From Bacteroidota bacterium (GTDB taxonomy: Bacteria; Bacteroidota; Bacteroidia; Flavobacteriales; Flavobacteriaceae): DNA of 6,930 nucleotides. The translations under genes and the position numbers were made by a program. The stretch is from positions 1 through 6,930 of the forward strand of contig JABHYI010000273.1 of NCBI GenBank assembly GCA_018656255.1, in the 5' to 3' direction. Shown here one piece after another: positions 1 to 6,193 of this stretch (position 1 is its first letter; each line of letters opens with the position of its first letter). The notes beneath the pieces were generated by a model that had not been told where the DNA came from, ran no database searches, and was given only the letters and a program-made list of their open reading frames with translations.

Positions 1-731
1 CAAATGATACTATTAAAAAGTTTAGCACTAGTCCAGATAAAACTAAAAATAGTGACGCCTTTAGCGTTTCTGACGGTGCTAATTATCACTCTTGGAATAT
101 GCGCGGAAAAGGAGCTAAACGACTTCCCGGCATGATTTTATGGTGGGCAAGCACCAGTGCGCCACAAGCAGTTCCAGGACAATACAAAGTAGTTCTTGAG
201 GTTGCGGGGCAAGAGCCGCAAGCAAAAACGTTTAGAGTCTTGGCCGATAAAAATGCGGAGACAGACAGGGCAGGCATGCAAAAGCAATTTGATTTTATCA
301 CAGATGTAAATACTACTGTAGATAAAGCGCATACCTCAATAGAAAAAATACGCGCTATTAATACTCAATTAAAGGCCTTTAAAAAGCAATACAAAAGCAA
401 TGAGGCCGTACAGGCATTGGTTGAAAAAGCAGATAGCTTAAGCCAGCAGTTTAGTGACATAGAAAAAGCCTTGTATCAAACCAAAAACAAAAGTGGGCAA
501 GATCCTTTAAATTTTCCTATTAGGCTAACCAACAAACTAGCGCATTTAAACAGTTTGGTAGGCATGGATGATTTCCCGCCTACAAGCCAAGATATTGCCG
601 TTAAAGATGTATTAACTACTGCTATACTTACAGAGTTAGGTAAGCTAGATGCGCTTATTGCTGGAGAAATAAAAACCTTTAATGCTGCCTTTAACAAAAA
701 CCAACTTAATTATTTATTCATAGAAGAATAA
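1..731 (+). CDS. C-terminal part of a BNR/VPS10 (sortilin-like) repeat protein, often labelled 'glycosyl hydrolase' (5' partial)
   Basis: The open frame runs in from the left edge (first full codon at base 3) and ends at TAA 729-731, so 242 C-terminal residues are visible. An ATG at 99 lies inside the domain and is not the start. Visible residues 28-48 hold the W-N-M-R and MILWWA segments, followed by PGQYKVVLEVAGQ (58-70), an Ig-like beta-sandwich strand. This is the usual tail of the roughly 1000-residue Bacteroidota proteins whose N-terminal part is a BNR/VPS10 beta-propeller. Residues about 92-165 are charged and helical, probably a coiled coil, and the end is an alpha-helical tail. The propeller, the signal peptide and any catalytic residues lie outside the window. 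The 'glycosyl hydrolase' name is a database habit, not a shown activity; the protein is probably exported. The next gene starts 26 bp downstream on the same strand. Family is fairly sure, function unknown. Confidence 0.8.
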   Translation, partial: NDTIKKFSTSPDKTKNSDAFSVSDGANYHSWNMRGKGAKRLPGMILWWASTSAPQAVPGQYKVVLEVAGQEPQAKTFRVLADKNAETDRAGMQKQFDFITDVNTTVDKAHTSIEKIRAINTQLKAFKKQYKSNEAVQALVEKADSLSQQFSDIEKALYQTKNKSGQDPLNFPIRLTNKLAHLNSLVGMDDFPPTSQDIAVKDVLTTAILTELGKLDALIAGEIKTFNAAFNKNQLNYLFIEE

Positions 732-745
732 CTGAACGCTTCTCT

Positions 746-753
746 TAGATTTG
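746..753 (+). promoter_or_regulatory. candidate Bacteroidota -7 element (TAGATTTG) just ahead of the hemJ-like gene
   Basis: TAGATTTG matches the Bacteroidota sigma-A -7 consensus TAnnTTTG at every fixed base. It ends only 4 bases before the ATG at 758, so a transcript starting from it would have almost no leader. No TTTG or TTG is seen at the expected place about 20 bp upstream, so it may be a chance match, with the gene read through from the repeat-protein gene. Confidence 0.3.
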
Positions 754-757
754 CATC

Positions 758-1291
758 ATGGAATACGATTATATTAAATCTCTGCACTTAATTTTTGTGA
801 TCACCTGGTTTGCTGGGTTATTTTACATTGTGCGTTTATTTGTATATCAAATAGAGGCCTATAAAAAAACGTCTCCTGCAAAAGAAATTCTAGGAGATCA
901 ACTCAAGATTATGGCAAAGCGGTTGTGGTACATTATTACTTGGCCTTCGTTGTTTTTGGCAGTTGGCTTTGCAATTTGGCTTCTGGCGCTGCGCCCTTTT
1001 TATATAGAAGAGCCTTGGATGCAGGTTAAGCTAGGCTTTGTGGTGGCGCTTATTTGCTACCACATAAAGTGCCATCTCATCTTTAAAGACTTGCAAAACG
1101 ACGTGGTTAAGCACTCCGGAAATTTTATGCGAATCTTTAATGAAGGAGCTACTATTATTCTCTTTGCTGTTGTTTTTTTAGTGATACTGAAAAATGCTGT
1201 AAGCTGGGTGTACGGCACCCTTGGTATTATCGTTTTTGCCATACTACTGATGTTTGGTTTTAAATTATATAAAGCCATACGAGAGCGTTAA
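758..1291 (+). CDS. hemJ: HemJ/CopD-family membrane protein, putative protoporphyrinogen IX oxidase
   Basis: This is a 177-residue, very hydrophobic protein with about five membrane segments (roughly 7-30, 56-78, 88-106, 130-146, 152-172). It shows the HemJ (UPF0093) pattern: a conserved His10 in SLHLIFVITWFAGLFY, an R-L pair at 26-27, W87 and K91 in WMQVKLG, the YH pair at 101-102, and RIFNE at 125-129. Length fits Bacteroidota homologues. HemJ oxidises protoporphyrinogen IX to protoporphyrin IX in the inner membrane, the step before ferrochelatase, and the cyanobacterial enzyme binds haem b through conserved His. Many databases call the Bacteroidota members simply CopD family. Many Bacteroidota may also carry an oxygen-dependent HemY-type oxidase, so the haem role here is inferred from the family. 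ATG 758 is chosen because it places the conserved His at residue 10, as in relatives. No Shine-Dalgarno site is visible. The kinase gene follows on the same strand about 100 bp downstream. Confidence 0.75.
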   Translation: MEYDYIKSLHLIFVITWFAGLFYIVRLFVYQIEAYKKTSPAKEILGDQLKIMAKRLWYIITWPSLFLAVGFAIWLLALRPFYIEEPWMQVKLGFVVALICYHIKCHLIFKDLQNDVVKHSGNFMRIFNEGATIILFAVVFLVILKNAVSWVYGTLGIIVFAILLMFGFKLYKAIRER

Positions 1292-1359
1292 TCCATTTGT
1301 TTACATAAATTTTAGGCCTGTAATTATACCTGTTTATATAAAAGCGGTCTAATTATTGT

Positions 1360-1367
1360 TATCTTTC
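1360..1367 (+). promoter_or_regulatory. candidate -7 element (TATCTTTC) for the histidine kinase gene
   Basis: TATCTTTC matches TAnnTTTG except in the last base. Initiation about 5-7 bases further on would give a leader of roughly 25 bases to the TTG at 1398. It also lies downstream of the earlier in-frame TTG at 1356, which argues against that codon as the start. No good -33 TTTG is seen 20 bp upstream, which lowers confidence. Confidence 0.35.
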
Positions 1368-1397
1368 GATTGCCATAACATTTTACAACTAGCACTC

Positions 1398-2861
1398 TTG
1401 AAGTTTTACACACAATCACTGCGAAATAGAATCTTTCTCTCCATGTTAATACTCGTGGTACTTGCCTCTATTTTAATTGCTGCCGTAACGGTATATCAGT
1501 ACAGAGAAGAAGCAGAAGATTATCACCACGATAGGCTAGAGCGAAAACAGCAAAATATTAAAAAGCACATTAACTATGTACTTAATGATGCTTCTTACCC
1601 AATACAAACAAAGTATATTCCTATTATTTTTAAAGATGAGATTTATGAAATTAATCGCATCCACAATCTGGAGCTAAGTTTTTATGACTTACAGGGAGGA
1701 TTGCTTAAAAAATCTAAAAACTCTATTGGCAAAGATACTGTAAGCAAAAATTTGCAAGCCTATGTGCTAGATGCCTTACTAAACTCCTCTGAGAAAACTT
1801 TTATTGAAGAATTTAAAGCAGCAAATCAAAATTATCAATCTTCTTATAGCTTTATTACAGACAGTAACCAAGAGCCATTGGCTATTTTAAATTTATCTTA
1901 TATAGAAGAAGATGGCTTTATAAAAGATGAGTTAAAAGAGAGCCTTTCTAGACTAGCAGTTGCTTATTTACTTATGTTGGGCATTGCAATTGCTTTGGCT
2001 TACTTTTTATCAAAGTACATCACAAAGTCACTCAATATAATTTCTCAAAAAATCATTGACACTAGGCTAGACAAGCGCAATAAGCGCATTGATGTTTCAC
2101 AGAACACAACTGCAGAAATCACAAACCTAGTAAAGGCCTACAATGGTATGATTGATGAGCTAGAGGTTAGTGCCGCTCAATTGGCTGCAAGTGAGCGAGA
2201 AGCTGCATGGCGAGAGATGGCAAAACAAGTTGCCCACGAGATTAAAAACCCATTGACGCCCATGAGGCTCACTGTGCAGAGTTTTCAAAGAAAATTTGAC
2301 GCTAATTTGCCAGATATTAATGAAAAAATAAAGGAGTACAGTAATACCCTTATAGAACAAATTGATACCATGAGCTCGATTGCTTCTGCTTTTTCAAACT
2401 ACGCTCAGATGCCAGCGCAAAAAGACGAGACCTTAAATGTTGTAAAAATTACCAAACTGGCGCTCGATATTTTTAATGAGGAGTATATTCATTTTACCCC
2501 TGGGCAGGATCAAATAATGGCCAGATTTGATCGTTCTCAGCTCATACGAGTAATTAATAATCTAGTTAAAAACAGCACTCAAGCCTTGGAGCAGTCTATA
2601 CAAGAAAACCCAAGAATTGATGTGCGCGTTTATATGGAAGATCGCTTTGCTGTTATCACCGTTGAGGATAATGGTATTGGTATTTCCAAAGACAATAAAG
2701 ACAAGGTTTTTGAGCCTAAGTTTACCACAAAAAATAGTGGTATGGGTTTGGGTCTAGCAATGGTTAAGAGTATTGTAGAGGCCTATGGCGGCAGTATTTC
2801 ACTGATGTCCCTCCAAGACCAAAACACAATTTTTAAAGTATCAATTCCTGCCTTACCCTAA
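1398..2861 (+). CDS. NtrY-like membrane sensor histidine kinase (HAMP, HisKA, HATPase)
   Basis: With a TTG start at 1398 the product is 487 residues, beginning M-K-F-Y-T-Q-S-L-R-N-R-I-F as flavobacterial relatives do. A longer frame opens at TTG 1356 but adds 14 unrelated residues and precedes a -7-like site; an ATG at 1443 would cut into the first membrane helix. Order of parts: TM1 about 12-33, an extracytoplasmic sensor region of about 150 residues, TM2 about 185-205, HAMP about 206-258, then the phosphoacceptor H280 in VAHEIKNPLTPM, the N-box with N388/N392 (INNLVKNS), the G1 box VEDNGIGI at 422-429, the F-box FEPKFTTK at 438-445 and the G2 box GMGLGL at 448-453. All catalytic boxes are intact. 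The HEIKNPLTP form of the H-box is typical of the NtrY/HPK4 class. No response regulator lies beside it, so its partner and signal are unknown. The enoyl-CoA hydratase gene starts 43 bp downstream. Confidence 0.9.
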   Translation: MKFYTQSLRNRIFLSMLILVVLASILIAAVTVYQYREEAEDYHHDRLERKQQNIKKHINYVLNDASYPIQTKYIPIIFKDEIYEINRIHNLELSFYDLQGGLLKKSKNSIGKDTVSKNLQAYVLDALLNSSEKTFIEEFKAANQNYQSSYSFITDSNQEPLAILNLSYIEEDGFIKDELKESLSRLAVAYLLMLGIAIALAYFLSKYITKSLNIISQKIIDTRLDKRNKRIDVSQNTTAEITNLVKAYNGMIDELEVSAAQLAASEREAAWREMAKQVAHEIKNPLTPMRLTVQSFQRKFDANLPDINEKIKEYSNTLIEQIDTMSSIASAFSNYAQMPAQKDETLNVVKITKLALDIFNEEYIHFTPGQDQIMARFDRSQLIRVINNLVKNSTQALEQSIQENPRIDVRVYMEDRFAVITVEDNGIGISKDNKDKVFEPKFTTKNSGMGLGLAMVKSIVEAYGGSISLMSLQDQNTIFKVSIPALP

Positions 2862-2871
2862 TCAATTTTAG

Positions 2872-2879
2872 TATTTTTA
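2872..2879 (+). promoter_or_regulatory. possible -7 element (TATTTTTA) ahead of the enoyl-CoA hydratase gene
   Basis: TATTTTTA differs from TAnnTTTG in the last base only and sits 25 bases before ATG 2905, inside the 43-bp gap after the kinase. No matching -33 TTTG is seen. Such a T-rich match is easily met by chance in AT-rich DNA; co-transcription with the kinase remains equally likely. Confidence 0.25.
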
Positions 2880-2904
2880 CGACGCTATTGAATACCAACA
2901 CATT

Positions 2905-3687
2905 ATGAGTTACACAAACATTCTATCCCAAAGTCAAAGTGGTATTACCACCATAACCATTAACAGGCCTTCAAAGTTAAATGCTTTAAATAGTCAAACC
3001 ATAGAAGAGCTTCACACCGCTTTTGAGAGGGCAGATGCAGATACACAAACCAAAGTAATTATCATTACCGGAAGTGGAGACAAAGCTTTTGTTGCTGGCG
3101 CAGATATTAGTGAGTTTGCAGATTTTTCTGTTGCAGAAGGTCAGCAACTAGCCGCTCAAGGACAAGCGTTGTTGTTTGATTTTATTGCAAACCTGCAAAC
3201 ACCAGTAATTGCCGCTGTAAATGGATTTGCTTTAGGAGGCGGTTTGGAGCTGGCAATGGCCGCACACTTTAGAGTAGCTAGTGACTCGGCAAAGATGGGC
3301 CTTCCTGAGGTTTCTTTAGGGGTTATTCCTGGCTATGGCGGTACACAGCGTTTGCCCCAATTAATTGGTAAAGGACGCGCCATGGAGCTTATCATGACTG
3401 CAGGGATGATAGATGCAGCAAAGGCCTATGAATATGGCTTGGTAAATCATGTCACCACTCAAGACGAGCTGCTTGTTCTTGCTCAAAAAATAGCAAGCAA
3501 AATAGCGCGCAATTCTTCAGTAGCAATTGCAGCTGCAATTAATGCTGTAAATGCAGGTTTTGTGGACGGAGAAAATGGTTTTGACGCTGAGATATCAGAA
3601 TTTGGAAAATGTTTTGGCACCGAAGATTTTAAAGAAGGAACACAGGCCTTTTTAGGGAAAAGAAAACCTGTTTTTCCAGGGAAATAA
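2905..3687 (+). CDS. enoyl-CoA hydratase (crotonase family)
   Basis: A 260-residue single-domain crotonase of normal length. The first oxyanion-hole segment is AFVAGADISEF (61-71), and the second is the NGFALGGGLELA segment (106-117). Both catalytic glutamates of true hydratases are present by alignment to rat mitochondrial hydratase Glu144 and Glu164: E115 in GGGLELA and E135 in GLPEVSLG. They are followed by the family signature IPGYGGTQRL (141-150). The C-terminal helix ends KEGTQAFLGKRKPVF, which is typical. The expected reaction is syn-hydration of trans-2-enoyl-CoA to 3-hydroxyacyl-CoA in the cytoplasm, as in fatty acid or short-chain acyl-CoA breakdown; chain length cannot be read from the sequence. 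ATG 2905 is the natural start, MSYTNI leading directly into the first strand. There is no thiolase or dehydrogenase partner in the window. The gene converges on the HD phosphohydrolase gene 10 bp beyond its stop. Confidence 0.93.
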   Translation: MSYTNILSQSQSGITTITINRPSKLNALNSQTIEELHTAFERADADTQTKVIIITGSGDKAFVAGADISEFADFSVAEGQQLAAQGQALLFDFIANLQTPVIAAVNGFALGGGLELAMAAHFRVASDSAKMGLPEVSLGVIPGYGGTQRLPQLIGKGRAMELIMTAGMIDAAKAYEYGLVNHVTTQDELLVLAQKIASKIARNSSVAIAAAINAVNAGFVDGENGFDAEISEFGKCFGTEDFKEGTQAFLGKRKPVFPGK

Positions 3688-3697
3688 ATTGTAAAAA

Positions 3698-4366
3698 TTA
3701 CTTTTCACCACTCCACTCCTGGTAGAACTGTTCTAGAAATTTTTCCATAAACTCATGGCGCTCTTGAGCAATTTTTTTCCCTGAAACAGTATTCATTTTA
3801 TCTTTCAATAACAGTAATTTTTCATAAAAATGATTTATGGTAGGAGCCTTAGAGGCTTTATATTGAGCCGCGCTCATATTTAAATCTGGCTTTATTGACG
3901 GATCATAGATGGCTCTATTTTTAAATCCTCCATAGTTAAAGGTGCGAGCAATACCGATGGCTCCTATTGCGTCTAGACGGTCTGCATCTTGTATTACCTC
4001 CAGCTCCTTAGAGTGAAATGTTTTAATGGTATTTCCTCCTTTAAAAGAAACGTTTTCAATTATTTTTATAACCTGTGTGATCGCGTCTTGAGAGACCCCT
4101 TGGGTTTGTAAAAATGCTTTTGCTTTTCTAGGCCCTATAGATTCATCTCCCTGATGAAATTTACTGTCTGCAATATCATGAAGTAATGCCCCTAGCGCTA
4201 CGATGGTTTTATTTGCATTTTCATTTTCAGAAATTAAAAGGGCATTTTTGTACACCCGCTCCATATGAAACCAGTCATGACCTCCTTCAGCACCGTTTAA
4301 TTCTTGCTTTACAAAGGCAGTTGTGTTGGTAATTAGAACATCAAATGGCAAGGTGTTTTTTGGCAT
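3698..4366 (-). CDS. HD-domain phosphohydrolase (YpgQ/YedJ-like)
   Basis: A 222-residue cytoplasmic protein, almost all helical. The metal-binding H...HD...D pattern is complete: H34 in GGHDWFHMERV, H63-D64 in ALLHDIADSKF, and D127/D129 in QDADRLDAIGAIGIAR. The DADRLDAIGAIGIAR block and the following FNYGGFKNR segment mark the YpgQ/YedJ branch of HD hydrolases. Bacillus YpgQ is a metal-dependent nucleotide pyrophosphohydrolase, so a nucleotide or similar phosphoester is the likely substrate, but this is inference from the family. ATG 4366 is supported because the N-terminus lies about 30 residues before the first metal His, as in relatives. Its stop lies 10 bp from that of the hydratase gene (convergent). 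Its 5' end shares a 126-bp divergent spacer with the SusC-plug fusion gene. Confidence 0.9.
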   Translation of the reverse strand: MPKNTLPFDVLITNTTAFVKQELNGAEGGHDWFHMERVYKNALLISENENANKTIVALGALLHDIADSKFHQGDESIGPRKAKAFLQTQGVSQDAITQVIKIIENVSFKGGNTIKTFHSKELEVIQDADRLDAIGAIGIARTFNYGGFKNRAIYDPSIKPDLNMSAAQYKASKAPTINHFYEKLLLLKDKMNTVSGKKIAQERHEFMEKFLEQFYQEWSGEK

Positions 4367-4439
4367 AATATGTGAGTGACAATGTTTATTAAGATTTTTA
4401 ACAGAAAATAGACGCCAAAAACTGAAACAAATAGGTCTC

Positions 4440-4472
4440 TTTGTCGTCTAAATATAAATATCGGTAATTTTA
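4440..4472 (+). promoter_or_regulatory. candidate Bacteroidota promoter for the plug-TPR-DUF2135 gene
   Basis: TTTG at 4440-4443 and TAATTTTA at 4465-4472 are separated by 21 bases, which fits the Bacteroidota -33/-7 layout (TTTG, about 20 bases, TAnnTTTG). Only the last base of the -7 box differs. The start of transcription would fall near 4476-4480, giving a leader of about 15 bases before ATG 4493. It lies in the 126-bp divergent spacer. It is the best two-part promoter match in the window. Confidence 0.45.
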
Positions 4473-4492
4473 GTTACAACCAAACCAAAGCT

Positions 4493-6193
4493 ATGAAAAG
4501 TGTTTTTAATTCAGTTACAAAATTTTTTATTCTAGTATGTGTGTTTTTTAGCACATCTGTGCTCCTAGCTCAGCAAAAAACAGTTGTTACTGGTGTTGTT
4601 AAAAGCGCAGATGGTCCCATTCAAGGAGCTACGGTAACTGTAAAAAACACATTTAACGAGGTGGTAACTAACCAAAAGGGAGAGTTTTCTATCAAGGTTA
4701 CCCAAGATGATACGGTATTGGAAGTAAGTTCATTTGCCATGGAGTATAAAGAGCTTATCATACAACGTGACACTCCAATGAAAATCAAACTGGACTATGA
4801 CGGCCAACTCCTAGATGAGGTGGTAATTAAAGGGCAAAAAAAATCAAAAGATGAATTTGTAGAAACGGCCTATGGCAGAAAAAACACAAAATCTTTAGGC
4901 TATAGCACTGGTCAGGAAATAACAGAAGAGGATATTAGAGACACAGATATTACGGTTTTTGATATTTTAAGAAAAATGCCAGGGGTAGAAATATTTGGTA
5001 TGCCTGGATTTAATCAATCCATACTCTTTACTCGAAATAGAACCATCACATCACAGGCTCCAAGAGTTGTTTTGGATGGTGCACTGTTAGACCAAAGCAT
5101 ACTCAACTCTTTGAATCCAAGTGAAATTTCATCTATAAAATTACTAAAAGGATTAACTGCCACTTTGCGTTACGGGCAATTAGGTTCTGGAGGTATAATC
5201 TTTATTGTCACAAAATTGGGCAAAGGAAACAACGTGTCAACGAAAGAGAAAATAAAATCATTGCAGGTTAAAGGCAATGAGTATGTTGAAACAGTGCCTT
5301 CATTGGCTACTGTAAACAACAAATCTACCACCCTTAGCGCCCTAGAGAAGGCTACTTCATTGGCCCAGGCAAAAGCCATTTTTAAAAAACAAGAAAAGAC
5401 CACCACCACCATTCCTTTTTATATTGAATCTTCTGAATATTTCTTAAAATGGGACAAAGAATACTCTTTTGAAATACTCTCTACTATTGCCTCTTTGGCC
5501 CCAAACAATATAAAAGCCTTAAAGGCTTATGCTTTTGTTCTTGAACGCAGAGGAGCGTATAAAAAAGTAGTAAACATCTACAACAGGATACTAGCCTTAA
5601 GACCAGATAGCTCTCAAAGTTATAGAGATCTTGCCCTGGCCTATGAAGCCGCAGGAGATTATGAACTAGCCCTTACCTTACTATACCAAATTGTATACAA
5701 CACCATACCTAATGTAGACTGTTCTGGCATACAAGAACTAGCCTATAATGAGCTTAAGCATTTACTTGCCTTTCATAAAAACAAAGTATCCTTTGAAAAA
5801 TTGCCTAATGAGCTGCTAAGTCTTAATTTTAAAAAAGACATAAGAATTGTTTTTGAATGGACCCAACCCGACGTAGATTTCGATGTTCAGTTTGTAAGTC
5901 CAGAGCGTAAGTTTTTTAACTGGACACACACCAGGTTTGAATCAAAAAGTTTGCTTCAAGAAGAGGTTTCTCAGGGGTATGCAATAAAAGAGCACATTAT
6001 TGACGACGCTCAAACGGGGCCTTGGATTGTTAATATGGAATTTTTATCTACTGAAAGACCTAAAAACCCTACGTATTTAAAATATACGGTATTTCAAGAT
6101 TATGGTCTCCCAACCCAGACAAAAAACACTAAGATTATTGCCATGAAAGATCTTCAAAACAAAGTAACTATAGACCGCTTTGTAAACAAGTAA
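4493..6193 (+). CDS. secreted SusC-type plug protein without a beta-barrel, fused to TPRs and a DUF2135/YfaP-like domain
   Basis: A 566-residue exported protein. Residues 1-26 are a Sec signal peptide (basic MKSVFNSVTK, hydrophobic core, cut probably at LLA|QQ); there is no lipobox. Residues about 30-102 are a carboxypeptidase-regulatory-like beta domain (VVTGVVKSADGPIQGATVTV, later QKGEFSI). LDEVVIKG at 107-114 resembles the TonB-box/SusC junction. Residues about 137-241 are a TonB-receptor plug of SusC type (DILRKMPGVEIFG, RVVLDGALLD, LNPSEISSIKLLKG, YGQLGSGGIIFIVTK). A full SusC would continue with some 700 residues of barrel; here a Ser/Thr/Lys-rich linker (about 242-308) leads to two TPR-like repeats (about 341-406, with RPDSSQSYRDLALAY) and then a beta-rich domain (about 447-540) containing DIRIVFEWTQPDVDFDVQF, resembling DUF2135/YfaP. 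The TPR-DUF2135 pair resembles the tail of VIT/vWA proteins of Bacteroidota. No T9SS tail is seen. Likely periplasmic; ligand and role unknown. Its stop abuts that of plsC. Confidence 0.8.
   Translation: MKSVFNSVTKFFILVCVFFSTSVLLAQQKTVVTGVVKSADGPIQGATVTVKNTFNEVVTNQKGEFSIKVTQDDTVLEVSSFAMEYKELIIQRDTPMKIKLDYDGQLLDEVVIKGQKKSKDEFVETAYGRKNTKSLGYSTGQEITEEDIRDTDITVFDILRKMPGVEIFGMPGFNQSILFTRNRTITSQAPRVVLDGALLDQSILNSLNPSEISSIKLLKGLTATLRYGQLGSGGIIFIVTKLGKGNNVSTKEKIKSLQVKGNEYVETVPSLATVNNKSTTLSALEKATSLAQAKAIFKKQEKTTTTIPFYIESSEYFLKWDKEYSFEILSTIASLAPNNIKALKAYAFVLERRGAYKKVVNIYNRILALRPDSSQSYRDLALAYEAAGDYELALTLLYQIVYNTIPNVDCSGIQELAYNELKHLLAFHKNKVSFEKLPNELLSLNFKKDIRIVFEWTQPDVDFDVQFVSPERKFFNWTHTRFESKSLLQEEVSQGYAIKEHIIDDAQTGPWIVNMEFLSTERPKNPTYLKYTVFQDYGLPTQTKNTKIIAMKDLQNKVTIDRFVNK

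Noticed and set aside
99..101. ATG 99 as the true start of the first gene (210 residues).
   Set aside because: The frame is open to the left edge and upstream residues fit the same domain, so this is an internal methionine of a longer protein.
138..697. Minus-strand open frames across the first gene, and similar ones at 1057-1278, 2160-2360 and 5170-5412.
   Set aside because: They lie fully opposite well-supported genes, have no family resemblance and read as shadows of the coding strand.
1333..1342. Perfect 10-bp palindrome TTTATATAAA in the hemJ-kinase spacer.
   Set aside because: It is composed only of A and T and is short, so a chance occurrence is likely; no second copy was noticed.
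850..3430. Repeated (A/G)AGGCCTA(T/C) words at several sites (near 855, 2133, 2782, 3421) as a possible dispersed motif.
   Set aside because: Each one encodes Ala-Tyr after Glu or Lys in a real gene, so codon preference explains it.
3655..3701. Short inverted repeats at the end of the enoyl-CoA hydratase gene (GGAAAA/TTTTCC, CCTG/CAGG, GTAA/TTAC), as a possible shared terminator.
   Set aside because: Stems are 4-6 bp, mostly AT or lying within coding sequence, and no T-run follows; not a credible intrinsic terminator.
4403..4431. Minus-strand promoter for the HD phosphohydrolase (TTTG at 4431-4428, TATTTTCT at 4410-4403).
   Set aside because: The spacer is 17 instead of about 20 bases and the -7 box has two mismatches; too weak for a feature entry.
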